A DNA stretch of 64,000 nt from Saccharopolyspora gloriosae (GCF_014203325.1 NZ_JACHIV010000001.1:741001-805000), one strand, 5' to 3'. Counted from the stretch's first letter, positions 35,316 to 43,964 are shown. Program-made: numbers and translations. Notes: generated by a model not told the origin, from the sequence alone.

Positions 35316-36527
35316 ATGACAACGGCGATCACGCGCAGCGGGCGGGCCACCGCGGTACTGCTCGACGGACTGCGCACGGCGCTGCCCGCGGCGTTCGGCG
35401 CCACGCTGGTGCCGTTGCTGCTGCTCCTGCTGCCGCTGGCCCCGGAAGTCGTGCGACCGGTGCGCGCACTGGCCGACCTGGAACGCGAGCGGGTCGGCAG
35501 GGTGCTCGGACACCGGATCCCGGCGCCGTACCAGGTGCCGCGAGGCGGGTGGTGGCGCCGATTCCGGATCGTGGCGCGCGATCCGGCGACGTGGCGGGAC
35601 CTGGTGTGGCTGGTCTCCTACGGGGCGCTCAGCGGCCTCGTCGCCGTGTTCGTGATCGCGCTGCCGCCCGCCGTCGGGTACAGCCTGACGATGCCCGCGT
35701 GGTGGTGGCTGCTGCCGCCGGGCGCGGTCACCGCGTTCGTCGAAGTGCGCAGCTGGCCGCAGGCCTTGACGCTGCCGTTCCTGCAGGCCGCCTGCTACGC
35801 GGCCCTGTACCTCTGGGGCCTGCCGCCCGCGGTGCGCGGCCTCACCCTGCTGTCCGGCTCGTTGCTGCGCCCAACCGACCGGGCCCGGCTCGCCGCCCGG
35901 GTCGAACGGCTCACCGAGACGCGCACCGACGCAGTCGAATCGCACGGCGCCGAACTGCGCCGCATCGAACGCGACCTGCACGACGGCGTCCAAGCCCAGC
36001 TGGTCGCCGTCTCCGTCCGGCTCGGCCTGGCCGAGCGTGCCTTCACCGCCGACCCGGACGCCGCCCGCGCGATGCTGCGGGAAGCTCGGGAGGGCATCGA
36101 GGATTCGCTGGGCGGGCTGCGCGGGCTCATCCGCGGCATCTACCCGCCGATCCTCGCCGACCGCGGCCTCGGCGGCGCCGTGCACGCGCTCGCCGACGGC
36201 CGCAGCATCCCGGTGGCGGTCCGGCTGCCCGAGGTGCTGGCGCGGCCACCGGCACCGGTCGAAGCCGCCGCGTACTTCGTCGTCGCCGAATCGCTCACCA
36301 ACATGACCAAGCACAGCACCGCCCGGCACGCCGAAGTGACCATCGACGAGGACGGCGACAGCCTGCGCGTCGTCATCCGCGACGACGGCCGCGGCGGCGC
36401 CGACCCGGACGGCGGCACCGGCCTGCTCGGCATCCGCCGCCGAGTGGCCGCGCTCGACGGCACCGCCCGCATCGACAGCCCGGCGGGCGGCGGAACCACG
36501 ATCGAGGTGCGGCTGCCGTGCGCGTAG
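35316..36527 (+). CDS. Sensor histidine kinase, NarL-system type (HisKA_3)
   Basis: A 403-residue membrane kinase. The N-terminal half has about four to six hydrophobic segments (30-50, 97-125, 128-185). The dimerisation/phosphoacceptor region carries His222 in ERDLHDGVQAQL, followed by an HATPase_c domain with NMTKHS, DDGRGGAD and GLLGIRRR. It should phosphorylate the response regulator that starts 10 bp before its stop. The ATG at 35316 is chosen over a GTG at 35277 because a purine-rich GGGGGCAGG precedes it. The signal is unknown. Confidence 0.9.
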   Translation: MTTAITRSGRATAVLLDGLRTALPAAFGATLVPLLLLLLPLAPEVVRPVRALADLERERVGRVLGHRIPAPYQVPRGGWWRRFRIVARDPATWRDLVWLVSYGALSGLVAVFVIALPPAVGYSLTMPAWWWLLPPGAVTAFVEVRSWPQALTLPFLQAACYAALYLWGLPPAVRGLTLLSGSLLRPTDRARLAARVERLTETRTDAVESHGAELRRIERDLHDGVQAQLVAVSVRLGLAERAFTADPDAARAMLREAREGIEDSLGGLRGLIRGIYPPILADRGLGGAVHALADGRSIPVAVRLPEVLARPPAPVEAAAYFVVAESLTNMTKHSTARHAEVTIDEDGDSLRVVIRDDGRGGADPDGGTGLLGIRRRVAALDGTARIDSPAGGGTTIEVRLPCA

Positions 36528-37153
36528 TGATCGCCGAGGACAACGCGCTGCTGCGCGAAGGCATCGGCCTGCTGCTGAGATCAGCGGGCCACGAGATCGT
36601 CGGCACCGCCACCAGCGGCCCCGAGATCGTGCCGACCCTGCTCGAACACCGCCCCGACATCGCCGTGCTCGACGTGCGGATGCCGCCCGACTACCGGGAC
36701 GAGGGCCTGCGCGCGGCCATCGCGATCCGCGAACACCTGCCCCGGCTCCCCGTGCTGGTGCTCTCGCAGTACGTGGAGCGCGCCTACGCCGCCGAACTGC
36801 TCGGCTCCGGCGCGAGCGGCATCGGCTACCTGCTCAAAGACCGGGTGGGCCGCGTCGAGGAGTTCCTCGACGCGCTCGACCGGGTCGCCGCCGGCGGCAC
36901 CGCGCTCGACCCGGACGTGGTCTCGCAGCTGATGAACCGGCGCTCCCCGCTGGACGTGCTCACCGCCCGCGAACGCGAAGTGCTGCACCTGATGGCGCAA
37001 GGCCACGACAACCTCACCATCGCCGCCTCGCTGGTCGTGACCGAGCGGGCGGTGACGAAGCACATCGGCAACATCTTCCGCAAACTCGGCCTCCCCGCAG
37101 GCGACACCGGCCACCGGCGAGTCCTAGCGGTCCTGACCTACGTGAACGCCTGA
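36518..37153 (+). CDS. NarL/FixJ-family response regulator
   Basis: A 211-residue regulator with a receiver domain (phosphoacceptor Asp52 in VLDVRMPP, acidic pair at 7-8 in AEDN, lysine in LLKD) and a C-terminal LuxR-type helix-turn-helix (about 145-205: LTAREREVLHLMAQGHDNLTIA). It overlaps its kinase gene by 10 bp, so the pair is co-translated. The REC-HTH linker region is standard. Array E starts 25 nt after its stop. Candidate targets are its own operon and the divergent CPBP protease through the 18-bp palindrome at 35230-35247. Confidence 0.92.
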   Translation: MRVVIAEDNALLREGIGLLLRSAGHEIVGTATSGPEIVPTLLEHRPDIAVLDVRMPPDYRDEGLRAAIAIREHLPRLPVLVLSQYVERAYAAELLGSGASGIGYLLKDRVGRVEEFLDALDRVAAGGTALDPDVVSQLMNRRSPLDVLTAREREVLHLMAQGHDNLTIAASLVVTERAVTKHIGNIFRKLGLPAGDTGHRRVLAVLTYVNA

Positions 37154-37178
37154 CCCCGCCCCGCCACCGCGGCCCGGA

Positions 37179-37584
37179 GTGAACGGCCCGTCCGTCCAAC
37201 GGGATCGGTCGAACGGTCCGTTCACCCAGGTACGGCGGGTTCGGTTTCGGAGTGAGCGGACCGTTCGTCCAACGGGATTGGTCGAACGGTCCGTTCACCA
37301 ACTCCGGGTGCCGCTGCGCGTCGCCTGGGGCGGGTTCGGTTTCCGAGTGAGCGGACCGTTTGCCCAACGGGATTGGTCGAACGGTCCGTTCACCAACTCC
37401 GGGTGCCGCTGCGCGTCGCCTGGGGCGGGTTCGGTTTCCGAGTGAGCGGACCGTTTGCCCAACGGGATTGGACGGACGGTCCGTTCACTCATCTCCAGAT
37501 GCCGCGCCGTGCTTCGGGCGCTGCGGGAGCGTTCCGGGTGAACGGACCGTTCGTCCAACGGGATCAGACGGACGGTCCGTTCAC
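37179..37584. repeat. Palindrome array E: five 47-bp inverted repeats
   Basis: Copies at 37179-37225, 37252-37298, 37347-37393, 37442-37488 and 37538-37584; spacing is 73, 95, 95 and 96 bp. Centres read CGGGA on the plus strand. The spacers after copies 2 and 3 are identical, so a 95-bp unit has been duplicated. Two copies have GACGGACGG in the right arm, matching changes seen in array F. The array lies between a response regulator gene and the convergent DUF2871 gene. Confidence 0.97.
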
Positions 37585-37594
37585 TCCGGTGGGG

Positions 37595-38017
37595 TCAGCG
37601 CCGTTGGGGGTGCTGCGGTGCCGGCAGGGTGCGGTGGATCGCCGTGAACAGGGACACCAGGCCGATGGTCAGCAGGGTGTGGCCGAGCCCCGAGATGCCG
37701 GCGAGCGCGGCGCCGGTCGGCTCGCCGAGCACGGTCATGGTGCCGTTGACCGCCATGCCGCCGACGGTGATCAGCATCCCGGCGTTGTAGGTCCAGAAGA
37801 ACCAGCCGAACCACCTGCTGCGGGACAGCCCGGCGACCCGCTCGAACAGCAGCACCAGCAGGAACACCAGCGTGCCGAGCACGAGCAGGTGGGTGTGCAG
37901 CACCGAGAGCTGCGTGTCACCGACGAATTCCTGCGCTTTGGTCAGCTCGCGGAAGTACACCCCGGCCAGCAGGCCGAGCACCGTGTAGATCACCGCGGCG
38001 AAGTAGCTCTTCCTCAT
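37595..38017 (-). CDS. DUF2871 family membrane protein
   Basis: A 140-residue protein with four predicted membrane spans and several conserved-looking histidines (VLHTHLLVLGTLVFLL, GLGHTLLTIGLVSLFTAIHR). It resembles DUF2871, a small actinobacterial membrane family of unknown function whose histidine pattern is suggestive of haem or metal binding. It is 12 nt downstream of the ABC ATPase gene and so belongs to the transporter operon. Array E lies 10 nt past its stop. Confidence 0.72.
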   Translation of the reverse strand: MRKSYFAAVIYTVLGLLAGVYFRELTKAQEFVGDTQLSVLHTHLLVLGTLVFLLVLLFERVAGLSRSRWFGWFFWTYNAGMLITVGGMAVNGTMTVLGEPTGAALAGISGLGHTLLTIGLVSLFTAIHRTLPAPQHPQRR

Positions 38018-38029
38018 GGTCGTGTCCTG

Positions 38030-38710
38030 TCAGTTCGCCGCGGGGACGCGGACCCGGCCGTCGAGGACCTCGGCGACCTGGTCCACCCCGCTGAGGTGGG
38101 TGGTGTCGTGGGTGACCAGCACGGTCGCGGTGGCGCGGCGGTGGGTCAGCGTGGTGATCAGGTCGATCACGGCGGCTCCGCGTTCGTGGTCGAGCGCGCT
38201 GGTCGGCTCGTCGACGAGCAGCACCGCCGGGTCGTTCATGAGCGCGCGGGCGATGTTGATGCGCTGCCGCTGCCCACCGGAGAGCTGGTGCGGCCTGCGG
38301 TCCTTCTTGTCGGACAGGCCCACCGCGTCCAGCAGTTCCACCGCGCGGTCCCGCGCGTCCCGCGCCGAGCGCCCGTCGAGGTGCGCCATGACCTGCAACT
38401 GCTCGGCCGCGGTCAGCGACGCGATGAGGTTCGGCTGCTGGAAGATGATGCCGATCTTCTCCCGCCGCACCGCGGTCATCTGCGCCTGGTTCATGCCGGT
38501 GACGGTGGTGCCGTCCACGACGACCCGGCCGGAGTCGGGGGTGACGAGCGCGGCGGCGACGGCGAGCAGGCTGGACTTGCCCGAACCGGACGGACCGATC
38601 ACGGCGGTCACCGAACCGGCGGGCACGTCCAGGTCGGCGTGGTCCACGGCGGTGAGCCGGGAATCGCCGTCGGGGTAGGTGAGGGTGATGTCGCGCAACT
38701 GCAAACTCAT
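38030..38710 (-). CDS. ABC transporter ATPase, HrtA-like (MacB/LolD group)
   Basis: A 226-residue nucleotide-binding protein: Walker A GPSGSGKSS (39-47), ABC signature LSGGQRQR (about 143-150), Walker B VLLVDEPTS and the H-loop VTHD. It belongs to the LolD/MacB-type ATPases that pair with FtsX-like permeases. The permease gene is just upstream and a NarL-type two-component system is divergent. This arrangement resembles corynebacterial HrtBA-ChrSA, where the transporter exports excess haem; that is the preferred inference, with lipid or peptide export as the alternative. Confidence 0.85.
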   Translation of the reverse strand: MSLQLRDITLTYPDGDSRLTAVDHADLDVPAGSVTAVIGPSGSGKSSLLAVAAALVTPDSGRVVVDGTTVTGMNQAQMTAVRREKIGIIFQQPNLIASLTAAEQLQVMAHLDGRSARDARDRAVELLDAVGLSDKKDRRPHQLSGGQRQRINIARALMNDPAVLLVDEPTSALDHERGAAVIDLITTLTHRRATATVLVTHDTTHLSGVDQVAEVLDGRVRVPAAN

Positions 38711-38732
38711 GACTGGCTCCTGGCTCGGGTGA

Positions 38733-39803
38733 TCAGCGGGTGGACAGGGCGGTCAGCGGATCGACCGCGGTGATACGCCGGACCGACAGCGCCGCGCCGA
38801 GCGCGCCGAGCACGATCATCACGGCGGCGGGCAGCAGCACGGTGCCGACTTCCAGCACGAACGGGACGGTGCCCACGGCGACCGCGCCGATCGCGGCGGC
38901 GATGCCGGTGCCGATGGCGGTGCCGCCGACGAGCAGCACGACGGCTTGTCCGAGGGCGTCGCGCAGCAGGTAGCGGGTGGTGGCGCCGAGGGCCTTGAGC
39001 ACCGCGATGTCCCCGCTGCGCTGGATGGTCCACACGGTGAAGAAGGCGCCGATGACCAGCGCGGAGATCGCGAACAGGAAGGCCTGCATCAGTTGCAGCG
39101 ACCCGTTCTCCGAGCTGTACGAGCTGATCGCCGACAGCGCGCCGGACGTGGTGGTGGTGCTGGTGCGCAGCTGCGCGTCGGCCGTGGCGAGGTCGGCGCC
39201 GTCGTCGCTGTTGAGCGCGATCACGGTCGCCTTCTGCTCGGTTCCGGGCGAGAGCCGCTGCCAGTCGGCGAGGCTCGTCCACACGACGGGGTTGTGGCTG
39301 TAGGAGGCGTCGCCGGACACGGCGGTCACGCGCATGTCCTGCCCGGACACGGTGATGGAGTCCCCGCTGCCGACGTTGAGGTCGTCGGCCGCTCCTTCGG
39401 AGAGCACGACCTCGCCGGGGCCGACGTTCCCGCCTTCGGGCACCAGGGCGGAACCCCGCTCGACGCCGAAGGTGGCCAGGGCGGTGCTGTTCGTGCCGGA
39501 CTGCGCCTTGGCGGTGGCGATGCCCAGCGGGTCCGCGCCGTGCACGCCGGGCACGTCGCGCCACTGGCGCCACTGCTGCTGGTCCACTTCGGACTCGGTG
39601 AAGGTCGGCTCCTGGCCTTCCGACGGCGCGGAGAACACCACGTGGTCGGCGGGCAGGTCGGTGATGGCCGAGGTGCTCTCCCGGCCCAGGCCCGCGGTGA
39701 GGCCGGACAGCAGTCCGACGAGCAGGGTCATCAGGATGATGACGGTCCCCATCAGGGCGAACCGCCCCTTCGCGAACCGGAGATCTCTGGTGGCGACGAA
39801 CAC
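38733..39803 (-). CDS. FtsX-like ABC transporter permease, HrtB-like
   Basis: A 356-residue permease: one N-terminal span (about 18-38), a large extracytoplasmic domain (about 45-230) and three C-terminal spans with the FtsX-domain motif IAVLKALGATTRYLLRDAL. The N-terminus (VFVATRDLRFAKGRFALMG) resembles haem exporters of the HrtB type. The GTG at 39803 is chosen because AAAGG lies about 11 bases upstream; a longer frame to 39824 exists. It is followed by the ATPase and DUF2871 genes and is divergent from a sensor kinase, with an inverted repeat in the gap. Confidence 0.83.
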   Translation of the reverse strand: MFVATRDLRFAKGRFALMGTVIILMTLLVGLLSGLTAGLGRESTSAITDLPADHVVFSAPSEGQEPTFTESEVDQQQWRQWRDVPGVHGADPLGIATAKAQSGTNSTALATFGVERGSALVPEGGNVGPGEVVLSEGAADDLNVGSGDSITVSGQDMRVTAVSGDASYSHNPVVWTSLADWQRLSPGTEQKATVIALNSDDGADLATADAQLRTSTTTTSGALSAISSYSSENGSLQLMQAFLFAISALVIGAFFTVWTIQRSGDIAVLKALGATTRYLLRDALGQAVVLLVGGTAIGTGIAAAIGAVAVGTVPFVLEVGTVLLPAAVMIVLGALGAALSVRRITAVDPLTALSTR

Positions 39804-39911
39804 GGTCGAGTGCCTTTCTCTCACGTTCCGGCCGGGTTCCTGCCCGGCACGGCATCAACACTCGTCCGGCAAGCGCTTCGGAACATCGCGCCGCGGATCG
39901 GCTCCGCGGTG

Positions 39912-39943
39912 TCGAAAGGTGCGGGCGCGAATCAACCTTTCGA
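39912..39943. promoter_or_regulatory. 9-bp inverted repeat in the transporter/TCS divergent promoter
   Basis: TCGAAAGGT (39912-39920) and ACCTTTCGA (39935-39943) are exact reverse complements 14 bp apart, midway between the divergent permease and kinase genes. It is a good candidate site for the adjacent response regulator. Confidence 0.6.
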
Positions 39944-39983
39944 TCGATGCACCGCCCTGACCAGGACGTAGCCTGGAAAAACC

Positions 39984-41186
39984 GTGGACCCCTTGACGCT
40001 CACCCGACCGCTGCGCGCGTTGCGCCTGTGCCTGCATCTGCTGATGGCGGGGCTGCTCGTGCTGGCCGCGGTGCACGCCGTGACCAACGAGCTACCGCGT
40101 CCCGCAGCGGTGATCGCCGCGGCCACCGTGCTGGCCGCCGTGTACGCGGCGGGCCCGCTGCTGCCTCGGGTGAGCCGGTCGAAGTGGGCCGCGGCGGCGT
40201 GGCTCGGCGTGCTCGGCGCGGTGTGGCTGGTGCTGCTGTGGCTCACCCCGGACGGCGTGTGGCTGGCGTTCCCGCTGTTCTTCCTGCAGCTGCACCTGCT
40301 GCCGGACCGTTCGGGGCTGCCGGTGGTGCTGGTCACGACGGTGTTCGCGATCGCCGGTTTCGCCTGGCACCAGGGCGGTTTCACCCCGGCGGCGGCCCTC
40401 GGTCCCGCACTCGGCGCGGCCGTCGCCGTGGCCGTCGTGCTCGGCTACCAGGCCCTGTACCGGGAGAGCGAGCAGCGCCGCGAGTTGATCGAGGAGCTCA
40501 CCGCGGCCCGCCACGACCTCGCCGTGGCCGAGCGCTCCGCGGGCGTGCTCGCGGAGCGGGAGCGGCTGGCCAAGGAGATCCACGACACCCTCGCGCAGGG
40601 CCTCTCCAGCATCCAGCTGCTGCTGCGCGCCGCCGAGCGCGCCCTGCCCGAGCAGCCCGACCTGGCCGCGGACCACGTGCTGCGGGCGCGCGGGGAGGCG
40701 CAGGACAACTTGGCGGAGGCCCGGCGCTTCGTGCACGCCCTGACCCCGCCCGACCTGGAAGGCGGGTCGCTGCCGGCGGCGCTGGAACGGTTGTGCGCCA
40801 CCACCTCGGCCCACTCGGGGGCCGCGGTCCGGTTCCACCTGGACGGCGAACCGGCCGCGATCCCCACCCCGTTCGAGGTGGCGCTGCTGCGGATCGCGCA
40901 GTCCGCGCTGGCCAACACCGTCCGGCACGCGCGAGCGGCGGCGGCGGAGATGACGCTGACCTACATGGACACCCGGGTCGCGCTCGACCTGGTCGACGAC
41001 GGCATCGGGTTCGACCCGGCGGCGGAGTCCGGTGCCGGGCGCATCGACGGCGGCTTCGGTCTGGCCGCGATGCGGGCGCGGGCCCGCGCGCTCGGTGGCA
41101 CGTTGAGCGTGGAGTCCTCGCCGGGGCAGGGCACCGCGCTCGCGGTGAGCTTCCCGCGCAGGCCCGTGACGGAAGGGGACGCGTGA
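39984..41186 (+). CDS. Sensor histidine kinase, ChrS/NarL type
   Basis: A 400-residue kinase with about six N-terminal membrane spans (20-155), a short coiled region, the phosphoacceptor His200 in LAKEIHDTLAQGLSS, and an HATPase_c domain with VDDGIGFDP and GGFGLAAMRARA. Sensor loops between the spans are very short, as in intramembrane-sensing kinases that detect membrane-dissolved signals. Its position divergent from a HrtB-like permease fits a haem-sensing ChrS-like role. It starts at GTG 39984 and its stop overlaps the regulator's start by one base. Confidence 0.88.
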   Translation: MDPLTLTRPLRALRLCLHLLMAGLLVLAAVHAVTNELPRPAAVIAAATVLAAVYAAGPLLPRVSRSKWAAAAWLGVLGAVWLVLLWLTPDGVWLAFPLFFLQLHLLPDRSGLPVVLVTTVFAIAGFAWHQGGFTPAAALGPALGAAVAVAVVLGYQALYRESEQRRELIEELTAARHDLAVAERSAGVLAERERLAKEIHDTLAQGLSSIQLLLRAAERALPEQPDLAADHVLRARGEAQDNLAEARRFVHALTPPDLEGGSLPAALERLCATTSAHSGAAVRFHLDGEPAAIPTPFEVALLRIAQSALANTVRHARAAAAEMTLTYMDTRVALDLVDDGIGFDPAAESGAGRIDGGFGLAAMRARARALGGTLSVESSPGQGTALAVSFPRRPVTEGDA

Positions 41187-41818
41187 TGAGCGGGATCATC
41201 CGGTTGCTGCTCGCCGACGACCACCCGGTGGTGCGCACCGGCCTGCGTGCCGTGCTCGACACCGAACCGGACTTCGAGGTCGTCGCCGAGGCCGTCAGCG
41301 CCGAACGCGCCGTCGAACTCGCCGGCACCGAACAGGTCGACCTGGTGCTGATGGACCTCCAGTTCGGCGCGGGCATGCACGGCTCGGACGCGACGGCCGC
41401 GATCACCGCGCTGCCGGACGCGCCCCGCGTGCTGGTGCTGACCACCTACGACACCGACGCCGACATCCTCGCCGCCGTCGAAGCGGGCGCCACCGGCTAC
41501 CTGCTCAAGGACGCGCCCCCGGAGGAGTTGGCGGCGGCCGTGCGCACCGCCGCCGCGGGCCAGTCCGCGCTGGCGCCGACCATCGCGCACCGCTTGATGG
41601 ATCGGATGCGCACGCCCGGCACCGCGCTGAGCCGCCGCGAAACGGAAGTGCTGGAGCTCGTCGCGGACGGCCTGTCGAACCAGCGGATCAGCAAGCAGCT
41701 GTTCCTCAGCCAGGCCACGGTGAAGTCCCACCTGGTGCACATCTACGGCAAGCTCGGCGTGGACTCCCGCACCGCGGCGGTGGCCGTGGCCGTCGACCGC
41801 GGCCTCATCCGCCGGTAG
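41186..41818 (+). CDS. NarL/FixJ-family response regulator, ChrA-like
   Basis: A 210-residue regulator with a receiver domain (acidic Asp11 and Asp12, phosphoacceptor Asp57 in LVLMDLQF, Lys in LLKDAPP) and a LuxR-type helix-turn-helix (about 148-205, LSRRETEVLELVADGLSNQRIS). ATG follows the kinase stop as TGATG. By position it should control the divergent ABC transporter operon through the inverted repeat at 39912-39943. Confidence 0.92.
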   Translation: MSGIIRLLLADDHPVVRTGLRAVLDTEPDFEVVAEAVSAERAVELAGTEQVDLVLMDLQFGAGMHGSDATAAITALPDAPRVLVLTTYDTDADILAAVEAGATGYLLKDAPPEELAAAVRTAAAGQSALAPTIAHRLMDRMRTPGTALSRRETEVLELVADGLSNQRISKQLFLSQATVKSHLVHIYGKLGVDSRTAAVAVAVDRGLIRR

Positions 41819-41831
41819 CGCGCCGCCCGCG

Positions 41832-42167
41832 TCACGAGGTGGGCGCGATGACGGTCAGCAGCACGACGGCGTCGCTGACCGCGGCGAGGCCGTGCCGCTC
41901 GCGTGGCAGCGTGAGGTGATCACCTTCCGCCGCCGCGAGGGAATCGGACTCGGTGGTGAGCCGGACCGAACCCTGCAGCACCTGCAACGTGGCTTCGCCG
42001 GGGCTTTCGTGGTCGGCGAGCGCGCTGCCCGCGGTGAGCGCGAGCAGCACCTGCCGCAACGCGTGCTCCGATCCACCGTGGACGGTGCTGGTGGCCCGTC
42101 CGGCGCGGGACCGCCGGGCGGCCGAGAGCCGTTCGGCGGCGAGTTCGGTGAGCGAGGTCGTGGCCAA
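41832..42167 (-). CDS. Single-domain cupin protein
   Basis: A 111-residue beta-barrel protein with a cupin pattern: HESPGEATLQVLQGSVRLTTES, then GDHLTLPRERHGLAAVSDAVVLLTV. Metal-ligand positions are only partly kept (His53, Glu58 and His92 are candidates). The TTG start at 42167 has AAGGAG at ideal spacing. It is the last gene of a minus-strand operon with a membrane protein and a wHTH regulator and is convergent with the response regulator. A small sensor or stress-binding role is likely; no substrate is evident. Confidence 0.8.
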   Translation of the reverse strand: MATTSLTELAAERLSAARRSRAGRATSTVHGGSEHALRQVLLALTAGSALADHESPGEATLQVLQGSVRLTTESDSLAAAEGDHLTLPRERHGLAAVSDAVVLLTVIAPTS

Positions 42168-42178
42168 CGGTTTCTCCT

Positions 42179-42601
42179 TCAGGACGTGAGCAGCAGGACG
42201 CCGCCGGTCAGCAGCGCGACCAGCTTGCCGAACTCCAGGGCGACGTAGGCGAGGTGGGCGGGCGAGCGCGGCGGCTCCTGCCCGGCGAGCACGGCGCGCG
42301 TGCGCCGGCCCAGCACGGGCCGCACAAGCAGCAGCTGCGCCGCCAGCGCCGCCACGGCGACTCCCGACGCGATCCCGGCGGCGACCGGCGGCGTCCGCGC
42401 GGCGAAGCCGCTCAGCAGGACCAGCGCGAACACGAGCTCGACGGCGTTGAGCGCGCGGAACACCAACCGCCCGATGCCCAGTCCGATCGGCACCGTCACG
42501 CCGGGCGCGCGGAACTTCAGCGGGGCCTCCACGAACGAGATCGCGAGCACCATGCCGATCCAGGTGAAGGTCACGGCCACCGCGACCGCCCACGCGGTCA
42601 A
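42179..42601 (-). CDS. Four-span membrane protein of unknown function
   Basis: A 140-residue hydrophobic protein with four predicted spans (about 3-23, 43-63, 70-93, 117-137). The TTG start at 42601 follows GAGGAGCGGGG and overlaps the regulator's stop by four bases (TTGA). It includes WIGMVLAISFVEAPLKFRAPGV and VFRALNAVELVFAL, whose charged residues near the bilayer could bind a cofactor or ion. I do not recognise a named family with confidence. Its coupling to a Cys-containing wHTH regulator and a DUF2249 gene suggests redox or nitrogen-oxide stress. Confidence 0.72.
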   Translation of the reverse strand: MTAWAVAVAVTFTWIGMVLAISFVEAPLKFRAPGVTVPIGLGIGRLVFRALNAVELVFALVLLSGFAARTPPVAAGIASGVAVAALAAQLLLVRPVLGRRTRAVLAGQEPPRSPAHLAYVALEFGKLVALLTGGVLLLTS

Positions 42602-43248
42602 CCCCGCTCCTCTGGGGCGAGGTGCGCCACGCACAGGTCGGGTTCCACGAACGCGTCGAGCCGGTCGACGGTCACGGGGGCGCCCATCGCCGCGGTGACG
42701 CCCTGCATGAGCCCGAGGTGCACTTGGCACACGACCTGCCGATGCTGCTCGGCGAGTTCGAGGAAGGGGCAGTGCCGCAGCCCGATCTCCGCACCCTCCG
42801 CGCGCGGCTCCGGCCGGAACCCGAGTTCGTCGAGCAACCCGGTCAGGTGCTCGACGGCGTCCCGTCGGCTGGGGCGGGGGGTGTCACCGGCCAGCCGTGC
42901 GCCCCAGCGCCGCCCGGCCTCACCCGCGCTGCGCACCGGATCGGGGGCCTGCGCGACCTCGTCGACGAGGATGCCCGCGAGCAGCCGGTACTCGCGCGGC
43001 CCGGCCGGGTCCATGCCCGGTTTGGCCCGGAACAGCAGCGGCGGCCTGCCCGGGCCGGAGCGCCGCGCGTCGACGCGTTCGACCTGCCCGGCGCCGACCA
43101 GGGCGTCCAAGTGGAACCGGACCGTGTTCGGGTGCACCTGGAGCCGCCGCGCGAGCGCGGTGATGTCCCACGTCGCGCGGGATTCCCGCAGCAGCGCCAG
43201 CACTTCCCGCCGCCGCCCGGACGGTGCCGGGGTCGAGTTCCCGCCCAT
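42598..43248 (-). CDS. Winged-helix regulator with a Cys/His ligand site
   Basis: A 216-residue ArsR/SufR-like regulator. The N-terminal wHTH (about 12-75: EVLALLRESRATWDITALARRLQVHPNTVRFHLDAL) is followed by a C-terminal domain with Cys160 in RHCPF, Cys174 with His177 in VVCQVHLG, and Cys206 with His209 in LCVAH. This C-X13-C-X31-C spacing is compatible with a metal or Fe-S cluster, as in SufR-type regulators. The ATG at 43248 follows GAGGAGATCGTC. It is divergent from a DUF2249-cupin gene, with a near-palindrome in the shared promoter. Confidence 0.85.
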   Translation of the reverse strand: MGGNSTPAPSGRRREVLALLRESRATWDITALARRLQVHPNTVRFHLDALVGAGQVERVDARRSGPGRPPLLFRAKPGMDPAGPREYRLLAGILVDEVAQAPDPVRSAGEAGRRWGARLAGDTPRPSRRDAVEHLTGLLDELGFRPEPRAEGAEIGLRHCPFLELAEQHRQVVCQVHLGLMQGVTAAMGAPVTVDRLDAFVEPDLCVAHLAPEERG

Positions 43249-43330
43249 GACGATCTCCTCGCGTGGTGGCCGTGAGCGCGCGCCGGGGAGGCGCCCTGGC
43301 TTCGCCGTCGATCCTGGTCGTAGAGTTTAT

Positions 43331-43345
43331 ACAATCGATCGTTGT
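43331..43345. promoter_or_regulatory. Near-palindromic site in the wHTH/DUF2249 promoter
   Basis: ACAATCGATCGTTGT has matching ACAA/TTGT ends and a central CGATCG, but the two symmetries are half a base out of register. It lies about 20 bases before the ribosome site of the DUF2249 gene, next to an A/T-rich TTTATAC that could be a -10 element. It is a candidate operator for the divergent regulator. Confidence 0.4.
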
Positions 43346-43367
43346 GGAAACAGGTCCAGGAGGCCTC

Positions 43368-43964
43368 ATGCCCGAGCAGGAGCTCGACGTCCGCGAGCTG
43401 CCGAAGCCGCAGAAGCACCCCGCGATCTTCGGCGCCTTCACCGCGCTCGCCCCGGGTGAGGCGTTCGTCCTGATCAACGACCACGACCCGAGGCCCCTGC
43501 GCGGCGAGTTCGACGCGGACTTCCCCGGCGGCTTCAGCTGGGAGTACGTCGCCGAAGGGCCGCGGGAGTGGCGCGTGCGCATCGGCAGGCTGCACTCGAC
43601 GCCGCTGCCCCGGATCCTCTGCGACACCGGCGAACTGGGCGGTGACCCCGACGCGGCGGGTGCGGTGTGGGCGCTGCCGGTCCGCGAGCGCGACCTGGAC
43701 TCCAACGTCATCCAGCTGCCCGCGGGCGAGAAGATCGACGCGCACGCCGGGCCCGACCTGGACGTGCTGATCCACGTGCTGCACGGAACGGGAACGCTGC
43801 GCACCGAAGGCGGCGACGTCGACCTCGCCCCCGGAGCGCTGCTCTGGCTGCCGAAGCGCTCCCGCCGCGAGTTCCTCGCCGGGGAGTCCGGGCTCCGCTA
43901 CCTGACGGTCCACCAGCGCCGCAAAGCCCTCACCATCGAAGGCCTCACCCACTCCGACCGCTGA
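43368..43964 (+). CDS. DUF2249-cupin fusion protein
   Basis: A 198-residue protein. Residues 5-75 match DUF2249 (ELDVRELPKPQKHPAIFGAF ... PREWRVRIGR), a small sirA-like fold often encoded near nitric-oxide and nitrate metabolism genes. Residues 110-185 are a cupin barrel (IQLPAGEKIDAHAGPDLDVLIHVLHGTGTL ... LLWLPKRSRREF). The ATG at 43368 follows CCAGGAGG. Divergent coupling to a Cys-containing wHTH regulator suggests control by reactive nitrogen or redox signals; the biochemical role is unknown. Confidence 0.8.
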   Translation: MPEQELDVRELPKPQKHPAIFGAFTALAPGEAFVLINDHDPRPLRGEFDADFPGGFSWEYVAEGPREWRVRIGRLHSTPLPRILCDTGELGGDPDAAGAVWALPVRERDLDSNVIQLPAGEKIDAHAGPDLDVLIHVLHGTGTLRTEGGDVDLAPGALLWLPKRSRREFLAGESGLRYLTVHQRRKALTIEGLTHSDR

